Counted from the first letter of the stretch, positions 9,750-18,623 are shown. The stretch is DNA of 64,000 nt from Paracoccus amoyensis (GCF_014490725.1 NZ_JACOQL010000003.1:124001-188000), one strand, 5' to 3'. The notes: generated from the letters alone by a model not told the origin. Made by a program: numbers and translations.

Positions 9750-12070
9750 TGCCCGATTTGCTGATCGAACTCTTTTCCGAGGAAATCCCCGCCCGGATGC
9801 AGGCCCGCGCCCGCGCCGACCTGCAACGCCTTGTGACCGATGGTCTGGTCGAAGCTGGCTTGACCTATACCAGCGCCGGCGCCTTCAGCACGCCGCGCCG
9901 TCTGGCACTGACGGTCGAAGGATTGTCGGCCAACAGCCCGACCACCCGCGAAGAACGCAAAGGCCCGCGCACCGATGCGCCCGATGCGGCACTGGACGGC
10001 TTTTTGCGCTCGACCGGCCTGACCCGCGATCAGCTGGAAGCCCGCGACGACAAGAAAGGTCAGGTCTGGTTCGCCACCATCACCAAGCCCGGTCGCCCCG
10101 CCGCCGACATCGTGGCCGACGTTCTGGAGCGCACCATCCGCGATTTCCCGTGGCCAAAATCCATGAGATGGGGCGCGGGCAGCCTTCGGTGGGTCCGTCC
10201 GCTGCATTCGATCATCTGCCTGCTCAGCGACGAATCCGGCAGCACCGTCGTGCCACTGACGGTCGAGGGTATCACTTCGGGCAATACCACACGCGGTCAC
10301 CGTTTCATGGCCCCCGACGCCTTCACTGTCACCGGCTTTGACGATTACGTCGCCAAACTGCGCCGCGCCCGCGTCATGCTGGACAGCGACGAACGCGCAG
10401 CCGCGATCAGGCAAGAGGCTGACAGCCTTGCCTTTGCCCGTGGCTGGGACATCGTGCCCGACGACGGCTTGCTGGCCGAGGTTGCCGGTCTGGTCGAATG
10501 GCCCGTGCCGCTGATGGGCGTGATCGAGGACCGCTTTCTGGACCTGCCGCCCGAAGTCCTGCAAACCTCGATGAAGGAACACCAGAAATTCTTCTCGGCC
10601 CGGAACCCGAAAACCGGCCGGATCGAGGGGTTTGTGACCGTCGCAAATATCGTAACCCCTGACGATGGCGCAACCATCCTTGCCGGAAACCAGCGCGTTC
10701 TGGCCGCACGGCTGTCGGATGCGGCCTTCTTTTATGACAACGACCTGCGCGAGGCGCGGGCGGGGATGGAAAACTGGGCCGAGGGCCTGAAATCGGTGAC
10801 TTTCCACAACGAATTGGGGTCACAAGCAGCACGCGTTCGGCGCATCGCGCACATAGCGAGGGAGACCGCAATAGCGGTCGGGGCGGATGTCGAACACGCT
10901 GTGCTTGCAGCAAACCTAGCGAAGCTCGATCTTCGAAGCGCAATGGTCGGCGAGTTTCCTGAGCTTCAGGGCGTAATGGGAAAATATTATGTTGGCGAGG
11001 CGGGAAAGCAACAAAATGCTGATGAGGCATCAATTGAAGCGATAAGTAAGGCGGCTCGCGAACACTATGCACCGCTCGGCCCGTCTGATGAGGTGCCTAC
11101 AGCGCCTGTATCTGTAGCCGTGGCTTTGGCAGATAAGATTGATATCCTTAGCAGTTTTTGGGCAATTGATGAAAAGCCAACGGGTTCAAAAGATCCTTTT
11201 GCGCTCAGAAGGGCAGCTTTAGGTGTGATCAGACTACTGCTGAACAACGATATTAAATTGCAACTGAACAGCCTCCTCGTAGGACGTCTACTTTGGGCGC
11301 TTAGCAACTTTGGCAACGCGAAATCCAACCGAGAAGGTATCGATAATGCGCGTAAAGCTTACGCGCAAGCGCTAGGTGTCGATGAAGATCAATTGATGGC
11401 GGAAGAACTGGTAACCCAGTTCCAAACGGGAGAAATCGTAATGCCATCGGCCTCGATGACGCTAGATAGTAATACATTACATGCAATCTTAGATCGCCCC
11501 AAAACATCTGGGCAAGATTTGCTATCTGACGCTGAATCGATCGCCTCCGACCTCCTCGCCTTCCTCCACGACCGCCTCAAGGTCTACCTCCGCGACCAGG
11601 GCATCCGCCATGACATCATCGACGCCGTCCTTGCCCAGCCCGGCAATGACGACCTCGTGCTGGTGGCGAACCGGGCCACGGCGCTGAACGACATGCTGAA
11701 AACCGATGACGGCAAGAACCTGACCCAGGGCATCAAGCGCGCCAGCAATATCCTGACACAGGCCGAGGCCAAGGACGGCGTCGAATACAGATTCGGCGCC
11801 GACCCGAAATTCGCCGAGACAGATGAGGAACGCGCCCTGTTCACCGCGCTCGACACCGCCGAACCGGCAATCAAGGACGCCATGGCCAAGGAAGATTTCC
11901 CCGCCGCCATGACGGCCATCGCCGCGCTTCGTGGCCCCATCGACGCCTTCTTCGAGGCAGTGCAGGTCAATACCGACAACCAGATCGTCCGGCGCAACCG
12001 CCTGAACCTGCTGTCCCGCATCCGCGAGGCAGGCCGCCAGATCGCCGATTTCGGCAAGATCGAGGGCTGA
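9749..12070 (+). CDS. glyS: Glycyl-tRNA synthetase beta subunit
   Basis: 773 residues, longer than the 689 of E. coli GlyS. It begins MPDLLIELFSEEIPARMQ, a family hallmark, and contains MKEHQKFF, MVGEFPELQGVMGKYY, KPTGSKDPFALRRAALG and a C-terminal anticodon-binding segment. The beta subunit binds tRNA-Gly and partners GlyQ. The ATG overlaps the previous stop (ATGA). The frame is intact throughout, but roughly 10815-11545 has much lower GC and different codon choice from both flanks: 38% GC at 11461-11520 against 67% at 11581-11640. This suggests a recombined internal segment. The conserved motifs inside it are kept, so the protein should be functional. Confidence 0.95.
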   Translation: MPDLLIELFSEEIPARMQARARADLQRLVTDGLVEAGLTYTSAGAFSTPRRLALTVEGLSANSPTTREERKGPRTDAPDAALDGFLRSTGLTRDQLEARDDKKGQVWFATITKPGRPAADIVADVLERTIRDFPWPKSMRWGAGSLRWVRPLHSIICLLSDESGSTVVPLTVEGITSGNTTRGHRFMAPDAFTVTGFDDYVAKLRRARVMLDSDERAAAIRQEADSLAFARGWDIVPDDGLLAEVAGLVEWPVPLMGVIEDRFLDLPPEVLQTSMKEHQKFFSARNPKTGRIEGFVTVANIVTPDDGATILAGNQRVLAARLSDAAFFYDNDLREARAGMENWAEGLKSVTFHNELGSQAARVRRIAHIARETAIAVGADVEHAVLAANLAKLDLRSAMVGEFPELQGVMGKYYVGEAGKQQNADEASIEAISKAAREHYAPLGPSDEVPTAPVSVAVALADKIDILSSFWAIDEKPTGSKDPFALRRAALGVIRLLLNNDIKLQLNSLLVGRLLWALSNFGNAKSNREGIDNARKAYAQALGVDEDQLMAEELVTQFQTGEIVMPSASMTLDSNTLHAILDRPKTSGQDLLSDAESIASDLLAFLHDRLKVYLRDQGIRHDIIDAVLAQPGNDDLVLVANRATALNDMLKTDDGKNLTQGIKRASNILTQAEAKDGVEYRFGADPKFAETDEERALFTALDTAEPAIKDAMAKEDFPAAMTAIAALRGPIDAFFEAVQVNTDNQIVRRNRLNLLSRIREAGRQIADFGKIEG

Positions 12071-12073
12071 CGC

Positions 12074-12120
12074 CCACCGACCACCGACCACCGACCACCG
12101 ACCACCGACCACCGACCACC
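12074..12120. repeat. 7-bp tandem repeat (CCACCGA, six full copies)
   Basis: Six perfect copies of CCACCGA run from 12074 to 12115, followed by a partial CCACC. The array begins four bases after the glyS stop codon and precedes the terminator. It is simple-sequence DNA, prone to copy-number change by slippage. Confidence 0.9.
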
Positions 12121-12127
12121 CAAAATA

Positions 12128-12165
12128 AAGAAAGGGCCAAAGGTTAACCCCTTTGGCGCTTTCTT
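12128..12165. terminator. glyS: Rho-independent-type hairpin between glyS and sdhB
   Basis: GAAAGGGCCAAAGG (12130-12143), loop TTAACC, CCTTTGGCGCTTTC (12150-12163): a 14-bp stem with one mismatch, extended by two A-T pairs. It is flanked by A-rich and T-rich bases, so it could act in both directions for the convergent glyS and sdh transcripts. Confidence 0.75.
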
Positions 12166-12190
12166 CTTTGTCAAAATACCCCGCGGGGGT

Positions 12191-12211
12191 CTGGGGGCGC
12201 GAAGCCCCCAG
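12191..12211. repeat. GC-rich perfect hairpin at the end of the sdh operon
   Basis: CTGGGGGC, loop GCGAA, GCCCCCAG: an 8-bp perfect stem directly before the sdhB stop, preceded by CCCCGCGGGG. A similar AAATA-CCCC/GGGG-rich element occurs at 39180-39247. Such elements recur between genes in Rhodobacterales genomes (recalled, not tested here). Confidence 0.6.
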
Positions 12212-12219
12212 CTGCCAGA

Positions 12220-12999
12220 TCAAACGATCCGGTCGACCATCATATGTTTGATCGACGCAATCGCCTTGGCCGGGTTCAGCCCTTTGGGACAGGTATTGGT
12301 GCAGTTCATGATCGTGTGGCAACGATACAGCTTGAAGGGGTCTTCCAGATTGTCCAGACGCTCGCCCGTTGCCTCATCGCGGCTGTCGATGATCCAGCGA
12401 TAGGCGGCCAGCAGCGCCGCCGGCCCAAGATAACGGTCACCGTTCCACCAATAGGATGGGCATGCGGTCGAACAAGACGCGCACATGATGCATTCATAAA
12501 GCCCGTCCAGCTTTTTACGATCTTCGACCGATTGCCGCCATTCCTTGCCCGGCATCGGCGATTTGGTGATCAGATAGGGATTGATGCTGGCATGCTGGGC
12601 ATAGAAATGCGTCAGATCCGGGATCAGGTCCTTGACGACCGGCATATGCGGCAGCGGATAGATGGCGATGTCGCCCTTGATTTCATCAATGCCATAGATA
12701 CAGGCCAGATGGTTGCCGCCACCGATATTCATGGCGCAGGAACCGCAGATCCCCTCACGGCAGGACCGGCGGAAGGTCAGCGTCGGGTCAATCTCATTCT
12801 TGATCTTGATCAATGCGTCCAGAACCATCGGTCCGGTCTTGTCCAGATCAAGGAAATAGGTGTCCAGCCGGGGGTTTTCCCCGGTATCGGGATCCCACCG
12901 ATAGATCTGGAATTTCTTCACATTTTTCGCGCCCTCTGGCTTTGGCCAGGTCTTGCCGACCCGGATCTGACTATTCTTGGGCAGGGTGAACTGGACCAT
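12220..12999 (-). CDS. sdhB: Succinate dehydrogenase iron-sulfur subunit
   Basis: 259 residues; the ATG at 12999 follows AAAGGAG. SdhB carries the [2Fe-2S], [4Fe-4S] and [3Fe-4S] clusters that pass electrons from the flavoprotein to ubiquinone at the inner membrane. The plant-ferredoxin-type cysteines are C80, C85, C88 and C100. Two later groups ([12 protein letters not shown] and the [17 protein letters not shown] segment) supply the other clusters. In this operon it is separated from sdhA by three non-SDH genes, and it is the last gene before the terminator. Confidence 0.97.
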   Translation of the reverse strand: MVQFTLPKNSQIRVGKTWPKPEGAKNVKKFQIYRWDPDTGENPRLDTYFLDLDKTGPMVLDALIKIKNEIDPTLTFRRSCREGICGSCAMNIGGGNHLACIYGIDEIKGDIAIYPLPHMPVVKDLIPDLTHFYAQHASINPYLITKSPMPGKEWRQSVEDRKKLDGLYECIMCASCSTACPSYWWNGDRYLGPAALLAAYRWIIDSRDEATGERLDNLEDPFKLYRCHTIMNCTNTCPKGLNPAKAIASIKHMMVDRIV

Positions 13000-13011
13000 T
13001 GGGTGCTCCTT

Positions 13012-13848
13012 TCAGAGAGTGCCTTCGGACGGCGTATCAGCCGTAAACAGATGTTGAGCGCGGGCGACAAGATCGACGACCTTGCCACGGGCATGCGGGT
13101 TAAGCGCCGCTTCATTCAGGCGGCGCAGAAATTCGGTCGATCCGCTGTTAAAGCGCGGATTGGCAGTTTCATCCAACGGATCAAGCGCGTCGATCTGTGC
13201 ATCAGGCAATCCGGCGTGACGCAGCAACAGGCGACCGGGATGGCCGTCCTTCGGCTCATCCTCCAGCCGGACACTGATGATATTGGCGGCGCCGATCACG
13301 TTTTCGATCCGGGCGATCAGATCATCCCACGCGGGCAGCGCCTTGGTCTCGTCCAGAAAATCCGGCAAGGTCCGGGCATAACCGTCGGTTCGCACCGCCT
13401 GCGCCCAGACGCTTGGCTTCCAGTTCGACATCTCACGCGTATAAATGACGAAATCGACGGCGAAATCCGCTGCGGTTTCCCGAACGATGCGCGTGATTTG
13501 CGGCAATGCAGGATAAAGCGCGGTTTCACCACCATTCCCGGGCATCGCGCCTGCAAGATTTTCGTGGCTCAGCAGCACTGGCAGATCATTGTCGGGCAGT
13601 GTCACCAAGACCTCGCGCAGCGCATCTTCCAATGCACGGGCAGTCTTTTCAGCAGGTGCCAGACTATAGGCCACCGCCGCCCGCCCCAAAGGCCGCATCG
13701 GCGATCCTTTTTCGGGCGTCAGCAGGATCAGGCGATCCGCCAGGGCATCGGCATTCAGTTGCAAATGCCGCTGCAAACCTGTGCTGCCGGTTTTCTGCAC
13801 GCCAAGATGAACGATCAGACGGCGGGCCGTTTTCTGCGCCTTCCCCAT
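13012..13848 (-). CDS. Sulfotransferase-like P-loop protein
   Basis: 278 residues. The N-terminus LIVHLGVQKTGSTGLQRHL looks like the 5'-phosphosulfate-binding loop (KTGST) of PAPS-dependent sulfotransferases, and YTREMSNWKPSVWAQ in the middle fits the 3'-phosphate region in which an R and S contact PAPS. The acceptor cannot be predicted. It sits in the sdh operon, 12 bases upstream of sdhB and six bases after a small lipoprotein gene, so it must be co-transcribed with succinate dehydrogenase. I see no direct metabolic reason for that. The domain family is fairly clear; activity is inferred. Confidence 0.7.
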   Translation of the reverse strand: MGKAQKTARRLIVHLGVQKTGSTGLQRHLQLNADALADRLILLTPEKGSPMRPLGRAAVAYSLAPAEKTARALEDALREVLVTLPDNDLPVLLSHENLAGAMPGNGGETALYPALPQITRIVRETAADFAVDFVIYTREMSNWKPSVWAQAVRTDGYARTLPDFLDETKALPAWDDLIARIENVIGAANIISVRLEDEPKDGHPGRLLLRHAGLPDAQIDALDPLDETANPRFNSGSTEFLRRLNEAALNPHARGKVVDLVARAQHLFTADTPSEGTL

Positions 13849-13854
13849 TCGCGC

Positions 13855-14160
13855 CTACCCCCGCCACCCCAGCTGGTCATCCAGCGGGCGCGTAGGCATC
13901 TGCCCAGAGCGGCTTAGAACACAGCGGTTATACACATCGGACGGGTCACGGCGCATCAGATAATCGTCGGATACTTCCATCTCGATCCGACCAAACGCGC
14001 CGCCGCTGCCGCCGCCAATCGCAATCGAGCCGCGCGGGCGTTGGGCAAGGTCGGCGTCGCGCAGGCATGTCCGCTCAGCCTGCTCTAGTGGCACCGGCCC
14101 GCAAGAGGCCAGCACCGCCAGAAGCGGCAAGAACGTAAAGATGCCTGCGCGTGCCAACAT
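13855..14160 (-). CDS. Small predicted lipoprotein in the sdh operon
   Basis: 101 residues from the ATG at 14160, four bases after the stop of the previous gene. The N-terminus is a signal sequence with lipobox LASC; the mature part has a Gly-rich patch (IAIGGGSGGAFG) and ends in short polar sequence with two cysteines (in ERTCLRD and YNRCVLS). I do not recognise a domain. It lies between another small lipoprotein and a sulfotransferase-like gene, within the sdhA-sdhB interval. Confidence 0.68.
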   Translation of the reverse strand: MLARAGIFTFLPLLAVLASCGPVPLEQAERTCLRDADLAQRPRGSIAIGGGSGGAFGRIEMEVSDDYLMRRDPSDVYNRCVLSRSGQMPTRPLDDQLGWRG

Positions 14161-14164
14161 CAGT

Positions 14165-14542
14165 TCAGGCGGTGCCGGTGCTGCGTGCAGCGGATGCGAT
14201 GCACTGCGTCGTTGCCGGGCGCGAGACGATCGTGGCGACGCTGTTGGCGGTGCCCGACGCACCCGAGCTTGCGGCCTGCGCAATGTCGATCAGCTCGGCC
14301 GTGGTCGCGTTGTTGATGACACAATCGGTATAAGGCGACACGTTCGCACCGGGCAGACGCTTCTGCATTTCGGTGTTGATCACGTTCCGCGCGATCTGGC
14401 GGGACGCCGCGTCCAGAACGGTTGGCTGAACCGGGCTGGTCACGCCCGGCGCAACGGGCGAGGTCGTCGTCGGCATTTGCGTGGCGCAGGCAGACAAGGT
14501 CAGAGCCGCTGTACCAAGAGCCGCAAAGATATGAAAACGCAT
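14165..14542 (-). CDS. Small predicted lipoprotein, translationally coupled to sdhA
   Basis: 125 residues. The start overlaps the sdhA stop as TGATG, so it is translated by coupling to sdhA. It has a signal peptide with lipobox LSAC, a Pro/Thr-rich stretch, then a helical segment (ASRQIARNVINTEMQKRLPG) and two cysteines that could pair. No known domain is recognised. Its tight coupling to the flavoprotein gene of complex II makes an envelope role expressed with respiration likely, but the function is unknown. Confidence 0.72.
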   Translation of the reverse strand: MRFHIFAALGTAALTLSACATQMPTTTSPVAPGVTSPVQPTVLDAASRQIARNVINTEMQKRLPGANVSPYTDCVINNATTAELIDIAQAASSGASGTANSVATIVSRPATTQCIASAARSTGTA

Positions 14543-16368
14543 CAGTAAACCCTCTTTTTCGGAGCTATTTTCTTCAAGTCGATTCCGCCATCCTCTTGCT
14601 TTGTCAGCGGTTCGAGGTGAACGGGGCGATATGCCAGTTTAACCTTGTTTCCATCCACCCACGCAAGCGAGTGCTTGCGCCAGTTGGCGTCATCCCGCTC
14701 GGGCCAGTCTTCGTGGGCATGCGCGCCACGGCTTTCCTTGCGAGCTTCGGCGCCGACGATGGTTGCCAACGCGTTAGGCATCAGGTTGGTCAGTTCCAGC
14801 GTCTCCATCAGGTCGCTGTTCCAGATCAGGCCGCGGTCGGTGACTTTCAGATCATCCAGCTTTGCCGCGATGACCTCCATCTTCTCGACACCTTCGGCCA
14901 GCGTCTTGTCCGTGCGGAACACGGCGGCATCCGCCTGCATCGTCCGCTGCATTTCATCGCGCAGCTTGGCCGTCGGCGTATTGCCATCGGCAAAGCGGAT
15001 GCTGTCGAAACGCGCCATGATCCGGTCCACGGCATCCTGATTGGTGCCGGGGATCGGGGCTGCGCGGTCAATCACTTCGCCCGCGCGAATCGCGGCTGCA
15101 CGCCCGAAGACCACAAGGTCGATCAGCGAATTGGAACCAAGACGGTTTGCACCATGCACGCTGGCACAACCAGCCTCGCCCACAGCCATCAGGCCGGGGA
15201 ATATCTGGTCCGGCGCTTCTTCGGTCGGGTTCAGAACCTCGCCCCAGTAATTCGTCGGGATACCGCCCATATTATAGTGAACGGTCGGCAGAACCGGGAT
15301 CGGCTCGCGCGTCACATCGACACCCGCGAAAATCTTGGCGGATTCCGAGATGCCCGGCAGACGTTCGTGCAAGGTTTCCGGCGGCAGGTGCATCAGGTTC
15401 AGGAAAATGTGATCCTTATGCTCGCCCACACCCCGGCCTTCGCGGATTTCGATGGTCATGCAACGCGAGACGACATCGCGGCTGGCAAGGTCTTTGTAGG
15501 TCGGGGCATACCGCTCCATGAAGCGTTCGCCGTCGCTGTTGGTCAGATAGCCGCCTTCGCCGCGCGCACCTTCGGTGATCAGGCAGCCAGAGCCGTAGAT
15601 CCCGGTCGGGTGGAACTGCACAAATTCCATGTCCTGCAGCGGCAGACCCGCGCGGGCCACCATGCCGCCACCATCGCCGGTGCAGGTATGGGCGCTGGTC
15701 GCGCTGAAATAGGCGCGGCCATAGCCGCCGGTGGCCAGCACCACCATCTTGGCGTTGAACACATGGATCGTGCCGTCATCCAGCTTCCACGTCACAACGC
15801 CGGTGCATTTGCCATCGGTGATGATCAGGTCCAGCGCCAAATATTCAATGAAGAATTCGGCATTTTCCTTCAGCGACTGACCATACAGCGTGTGCAGGAT
15901 CGCGTGGCCGGTGCGGTCGGCCGCGGCGCAGGTGCGCTGCACGGGTGGACCTTCGCCGAATTCGGTCGTGTGGCCACCAAACGGGCGCTGATAGATCTTG
16001 CCCTCTTCGGTGCGCGAAAACGGCACGCCGTAATGTTCCAGCTCGTAAACCGCCGCAGGGGCCGAACGCGCCAGATATTCCATCGCATCCGTATCGCCCA
16101 ACCAGTCCGAGCCCTTGACCGTGTCATACATATGCCACTGCCAATTGTCCGGACCCATGTTCGACAGCGACGCCGCAATGCCGCCCTGCGCCGCAACGGT
16201 ATGCGAACGGGTCGGGAAAACCTTGGTCACACAGGCGGTGCGCAGGCCCTGTTCGGCCATGCCCAGCGTCGCCCGCAAACCGGCACCACCGGCGCCGACG
16301 ACGACGACATCATATTCATGCGTGACGATTTCGTAATCCGCCAAATGCGGGATGTCTTTTTCTGCCAT
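14542..16368 (-). CDS. sdhA: Succinate dehydrogenase flavoprotein subunit
   Basis: 608 residues, normal for SdhA. It oxidises succinate to fumarate on the cytoplasmic face of the membrane, with covalently bound FAD. The dinucleotide-binding GAGGAG is at 25-30, and the FAD-linking histidine is H56 in [13 protein letters not shown]. The substrate-site segment [21 protein letters not shown] starts about residue 247. The gene follows sdhD by seven bases and overlaps the next lipoprotein start. A long open frame on the other strand across this gene is a composition artefact. Confidence 0.97.
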   Translation of the reverse strand: MAEKDIPHLADYEIVTHEYDVVVVGAGGAGLRATLGMAEQGLRTACVTKVFPTRSHTVAAQGGIAASLSNMGPDNWQWHMYDTVKGSDWLGDTDAMEYLARSAPAAVYELEHYGVPFSRTEEGKIYQRPFGGHTTEFGEGPPVQRTCAAADRTGHAILHTLYGQSLKENAEFFIEYLALDLIITDGKCTGVVTWKLDDGTIHVFNAKMVVLATGGYGRAYFSATSAHTCTGDGGGMVARAGLPLQDMEFVQFHPTGIYGSGCLITEGARGEGGYLTNSDGERFMERYAPTYKDLASRDVVSRCMTIEIREGRGVGEHKDHIFLNLMHLPPETLHERLPGISESAKIFAGVDVTREPIPVLPTVHYNMGGIPTNYWGEVLNPTEEAPDQIFPGLMAVGEAGCASVHGANRLGSNSLIDLVVFGRAAAIRAGEVIDRAAPIPGTNQDAVDRIMARFDSIRFADGNTPTAKLRDEMQRTMQADAAVFRTDKTLAEGVEKMEVIAAKLDDLKVTDRGLIWNSDLMETLELTNLMPNALATIVGAEARKESRGAHAHEDWPERDDANWRKHSLAWVDGNKVKLAYRPVHLEPLTKQEDGGIDLKKIAPKKRVY

Positions 16369-16375
16369 GGTATCC

Positions 16376-16762
16376 TCAGATCACAATGGTGACGAATGCC
16401 ATTTTGACCAGCGCATAAACCGCCGCCGCAATGACCGCCCAGCTGAAAATCACCGAAACGATGATCGCCACCTTGCGCGCCGTATGATGGAAATAGTCGT
16501 CGATCATGATCCGCGTGCCCTTGATGAAGTGGACCATGCCCACGATCACGAACAAGGCGGTCACGATGGCCGGATAGGGCCGTCCGAAATAGGCGATGAC
16601 GCCTTCTTGCGGCAGGCCGATGGCATTGCCCACGACCAGCAAGAAAGCTGGCGTCAGCAGAACCAGCGCACAGGCGCTGACCGTCATGGCCCAGTGATGT
16701 TGTGTGCCGGTATGGGCAGAACCCAGGCCTTCGGCGGCTTTCAGCGGAGTTACATAACGCAT
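16376..16762 (-). CDS. sdhD: Succinate dehydrogenase membrane anchor subunit
   Basis: 128 residues with three hydrophobic segments, as expected for the small membrane anchor SdhD, which with SdhC binds ubiquinone and haem b. The sequence [19 protein letters not shown] holds the conserved His/Asp pair that follows the second helix in alphaproteobacterial SdhD. It lies between sdhC (15-base gap) and sdhA (7-base gap). Confidence 0.93.
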   Translation of the reverse strand: MRYVTPLKAAEGLGSAHTGTQHHWAMTVSACALVLLTPAFLLVVGNAIGLPQEGVIAYFGRPYPAIVTALFVIVGMVHFIKGTRIMIDDYFHHTARKVAIIVSVIFSWAVIAAAVYALVKMAFVTIVI

Positions 16763-16777
16763 CCTTGTTCCCTCGCC

Positions 16778-17170
16778 TTAGGCCAAGAAGAAAATGATGA
16801 TCGACAGCAGCGTCAGAATGACCGAGCCGATGATGATGATCCAAGAGGAATTCCGAGCCTGCTCGATCTCAAGCCCGATACCTGCGTCGTAGAACAGGTG
16901 CCGGATACCGGCCAGCGTGTGATACCAAAGCGCCCAGGTCGAACCTGCAAGGACGACAAAGCCGATCCAGGACCGCACGACCCAATCGGCGCAGGCAAAG
17001 GCACCCGGACTGCTGACGGCAGCAACCAGCCACCAGACCAGCAGCAGGATACCTGCCACCAATGCGTGACCGGTAATCCGGGTCATGATAGAGGTCACGG
17101 CCGCCACGGGCAGCTTGTAGACCTGAAGATGGGGAGAAAGCGGCCGGTTGCCCCGGTTCACATCTGCCAT
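16778..17170 (-). CDS. sdhC: Succinate dehydrogenase cytochrome b556 subunit
   Basis: 130 residues from the ATG at 17170 (MADVNRGNRPLSPHLQVYKL). An upstream in-frame extension of 34 codons is Arg/Pro-rich and unlike the family. The N-terminal signature RPLSPHLQVYKLP, SIMTRITGH and the haem-binding WYHTLAGIRHLFYD are all typical of SdhC, and three membrane helices are visible. It is the first gene of the sdhCDA-lipoprotein-lipoprotein-sulfotransferase-sdhB operon; a paired palindrome 156-186 bases upstream is the likely control site. Confidence 0.95.
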   Translation of the reverse strand: MADVNRGNRPLSPHLQVYKLPVAAVTSIMTRITGHALVAGILLLVWWLVAAVSSPGAFACADWVVRSWIGFVVLAGSTWALWYHTLAGIRHLFYDAGIGLEIEQARNSSWIIIIGSVILTLLSIIIFFLA

Positions 17171-17685
17171 GATGCGGCGCTCCTTTGTCGGTTCTGGCAC
17201 GTCCCGTCGCAGGCTTTTGGCTGGCCGCGCGGGGCTGGCGGTTGGCGCGTGTATTGCCGCCATTACTGCCACCTGTCACCGGAAGATACCAGACCTTCGG
17301 ACGAAAAAGCATCGATTTCAGCATTTGCGATCACACGCGCATCAACTGTGATCACAGCTTCCGATGAAAACGTGAACTCCACGAAGCCCCGCCTCTTGAA
17401 TTAGCGCAAACATCGGTATTCACGCAAAAATCCGCCCGCAGAATTTACACAAGCGGCAATCGCATTGCCCAGGCGCGTCGAAGCCGACGGGCGAGCCGGG
17501 AATCATGACATCGCAATGAAATGGCCACATATGAAGGCCTCGCACAGCATCACCGCCCTGTCAGGCCGACGCTTCCGGGTCAGCTTGCAAATGGAATCCG
17601 CGGCTGGATGGCCAACTTCACGCCGACGGCACAAGGTCACACCACATGGCCTTGTCGGCGGCGTTCAACGCTGACCCCTGCCCGC
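17171..17685. other. 515-base noncoding interval upstream of sdhC
   Basis: No convincing gene is present; the short open frames lack ribosome sites and protein-like composition. The first 190 bases upstream of sdhC hold the paired TGTGATCACA operator and must include the sdh promoter. The part from about 17460 to 17685 lies behind the 3' end of the EEP-family gene and shows nothing I can identify. Confidence 0.7.
17326..17356 (-). promoter_or_regulatory. sdhC: Tandem palindromic operator upstream of sdhC
   Basis: Read toward sdhC, a perfect palindrome TGTGATCACA (17347-17356) is followed by an 11-base spacer and a one-mismatch copy TGTGATCGCA (17326-17335). The centres are 21 bp apart, two helical turns. 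The same arrangement and spacing occur upstream of sucC. A dimeric regulator binding cooperatively on one face of the DNA is the natural inference; its identity is unknown. Confidence 0.7.
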
Positions 17686-18576
17686 TTATTGCGACAAATT
17701 CCCTTGCGACCGGGACGACAGCCGCAACAACATGCCGCGATGATCTGACCCCAACCTGTCCCGCATCTGAACATGACCTGTCCAACCTTGCGGGATCAGA
17801 ATCCGATCGATCGGCATGGGATAGATCTGTTCCAAATTCAGGCTTGGTCGAACCGGTCTTGCGACAGTGGTATCGGTGGCTGCCGTCGTGACGCGGTCAA
17901 GATGCGACCACGGAACCATGTTGAAATCGCCACCGATCAGCACGGGTCGCGGCAAATCCCGCAACTGCGGCAGCAAGGCTTCCATCTGCGATGCCTGCCC
18001 ATATGGCCAGGGCCAGTGTAAATGCAGCGCCGCGACAGAGAGCAGGCCGTAGGGGGTCACGATACTGGCAAACGCCGAACCGCGCACATTGGGACAGGTA
18101 GGTGCGCCCCGAAACGGCATATCGGACAGGATGGCGACGCCCCCAACGGAATGCGCTACGCAAATCTGCTGATAGGGATGGCTATTCGCCAGCGATCGGA
18201 TCACCGGCAGGTTGCTGTCGGTTACCTCTTGCAGCAGCACGATATTGGCACCGCTGTCGCGGATATCCGCAATGATCGCCTCGTGATTTTGCATGCGAAA
18301 GGACAGATTTTTTTGATAGACGATCAGCCCTTCGGCGGGTTGGGCAACAGGACGCATCATCCACAGGATCGGCGACAATGCGATCGCCCCCAGAAAGGCC
18401 GCAAAGACACCTGCCCGCGACCGCAGCAACAGTCCCAAAAACATCGCAGCAAGGGCAAAGACGGGCCGGAATACCGCCATTGCATCGCCTGCGGGATGCC
18501 ACGCCCCCCCATAGCTGACTGCCAACGCCAGAAGCGTCAGCAGCAGCAGGCCTGAAAAAACACGGCAAGAATTCAC
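17686..18576 (-). CDS. Endonuclease/exonuclease/phosphatase (EEP) family membrane-anchored protein
   Basis: 296 residues. Three N-terminal hydrophobic segments (to about residue 75) are followed by an EEP domain. Motifs seen are NIVLLQEVTD (catalytic metal-binding Glu), the HLHWPW stretch, GGDFNMVPWS (catalytic Asp and Asn) and GSDHRGML at the end (Asp-His pair). These are the residues of the DNase I/exonuclease III fold. Membrane anchoring and the YafD-like layout suggest an envelope phosphodiesterase, substrate unknown. It is the last gene of the mcl2-mch run. Confidence 0.8.
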   Translation of the reverse strand: MNSCRVFSGLLLLTLLALAVSYGGAWHPAGDAMAVFRPVFALAAMFLGLLLRSRAGVFAAFLGAIALSPILWMMRPVAQPAEGLIVYQKNLSFRMQNHEAIIADIRDSGANIVLLQEVTDSNLPVIRSLANSHPYQQICVAHSVGGVAILSDMPFRGAPTCPNVRGSAFASIVTPYGLLSVAALHLHWPWPYGQASQMEALLPQLRDLPRPVLIGGDFNMVPWSHLDRVTTAATDTTVARPVRPSLNLEQIYPMPIDRILIPQGWTGHVQMRDRLGSDHRGMLLRLSSRSQGNLSQ

Positions 18577-18593
18577 GTGAGGTTTCCAGATAT

Positions 18594-18623
18594 GATTTTG
18601 ATTTAAAACAAATAATCAAAATC
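18594..18623. repeat. AT-rich inverted repeat between mch and the EEP gene
   Basis: GATTTTGATT (18594-18603), a 10-base spacer, AATCAAAATC (18614-18623): perfect 10-bp arms, starting at the base after the mch stop codon. The AT-rich stem would be weak as a terminator, so an operator or local promoter element is equally possible. Confidence 0.55.

Noticed and set aside
14422..16392. A 656-codon plus-strand open frame across sdhA
   Set aside because: Same antisense composition effect; sdhA is unmistakable and in an operon.
17347..17356. TGTGATCACA read as a Crp/Fnr site
   Set aside because: Crp needs a six-base spacer between TGTGA and TCACA, and Fnr needs TTGAT-N4-ATCAA; here the half-sites share the central bases.
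17405..17680. Short open frames in the sdh upstream interval
   Set aside because: No ribosome site, no protein-like composition, and several overlap in different frames.
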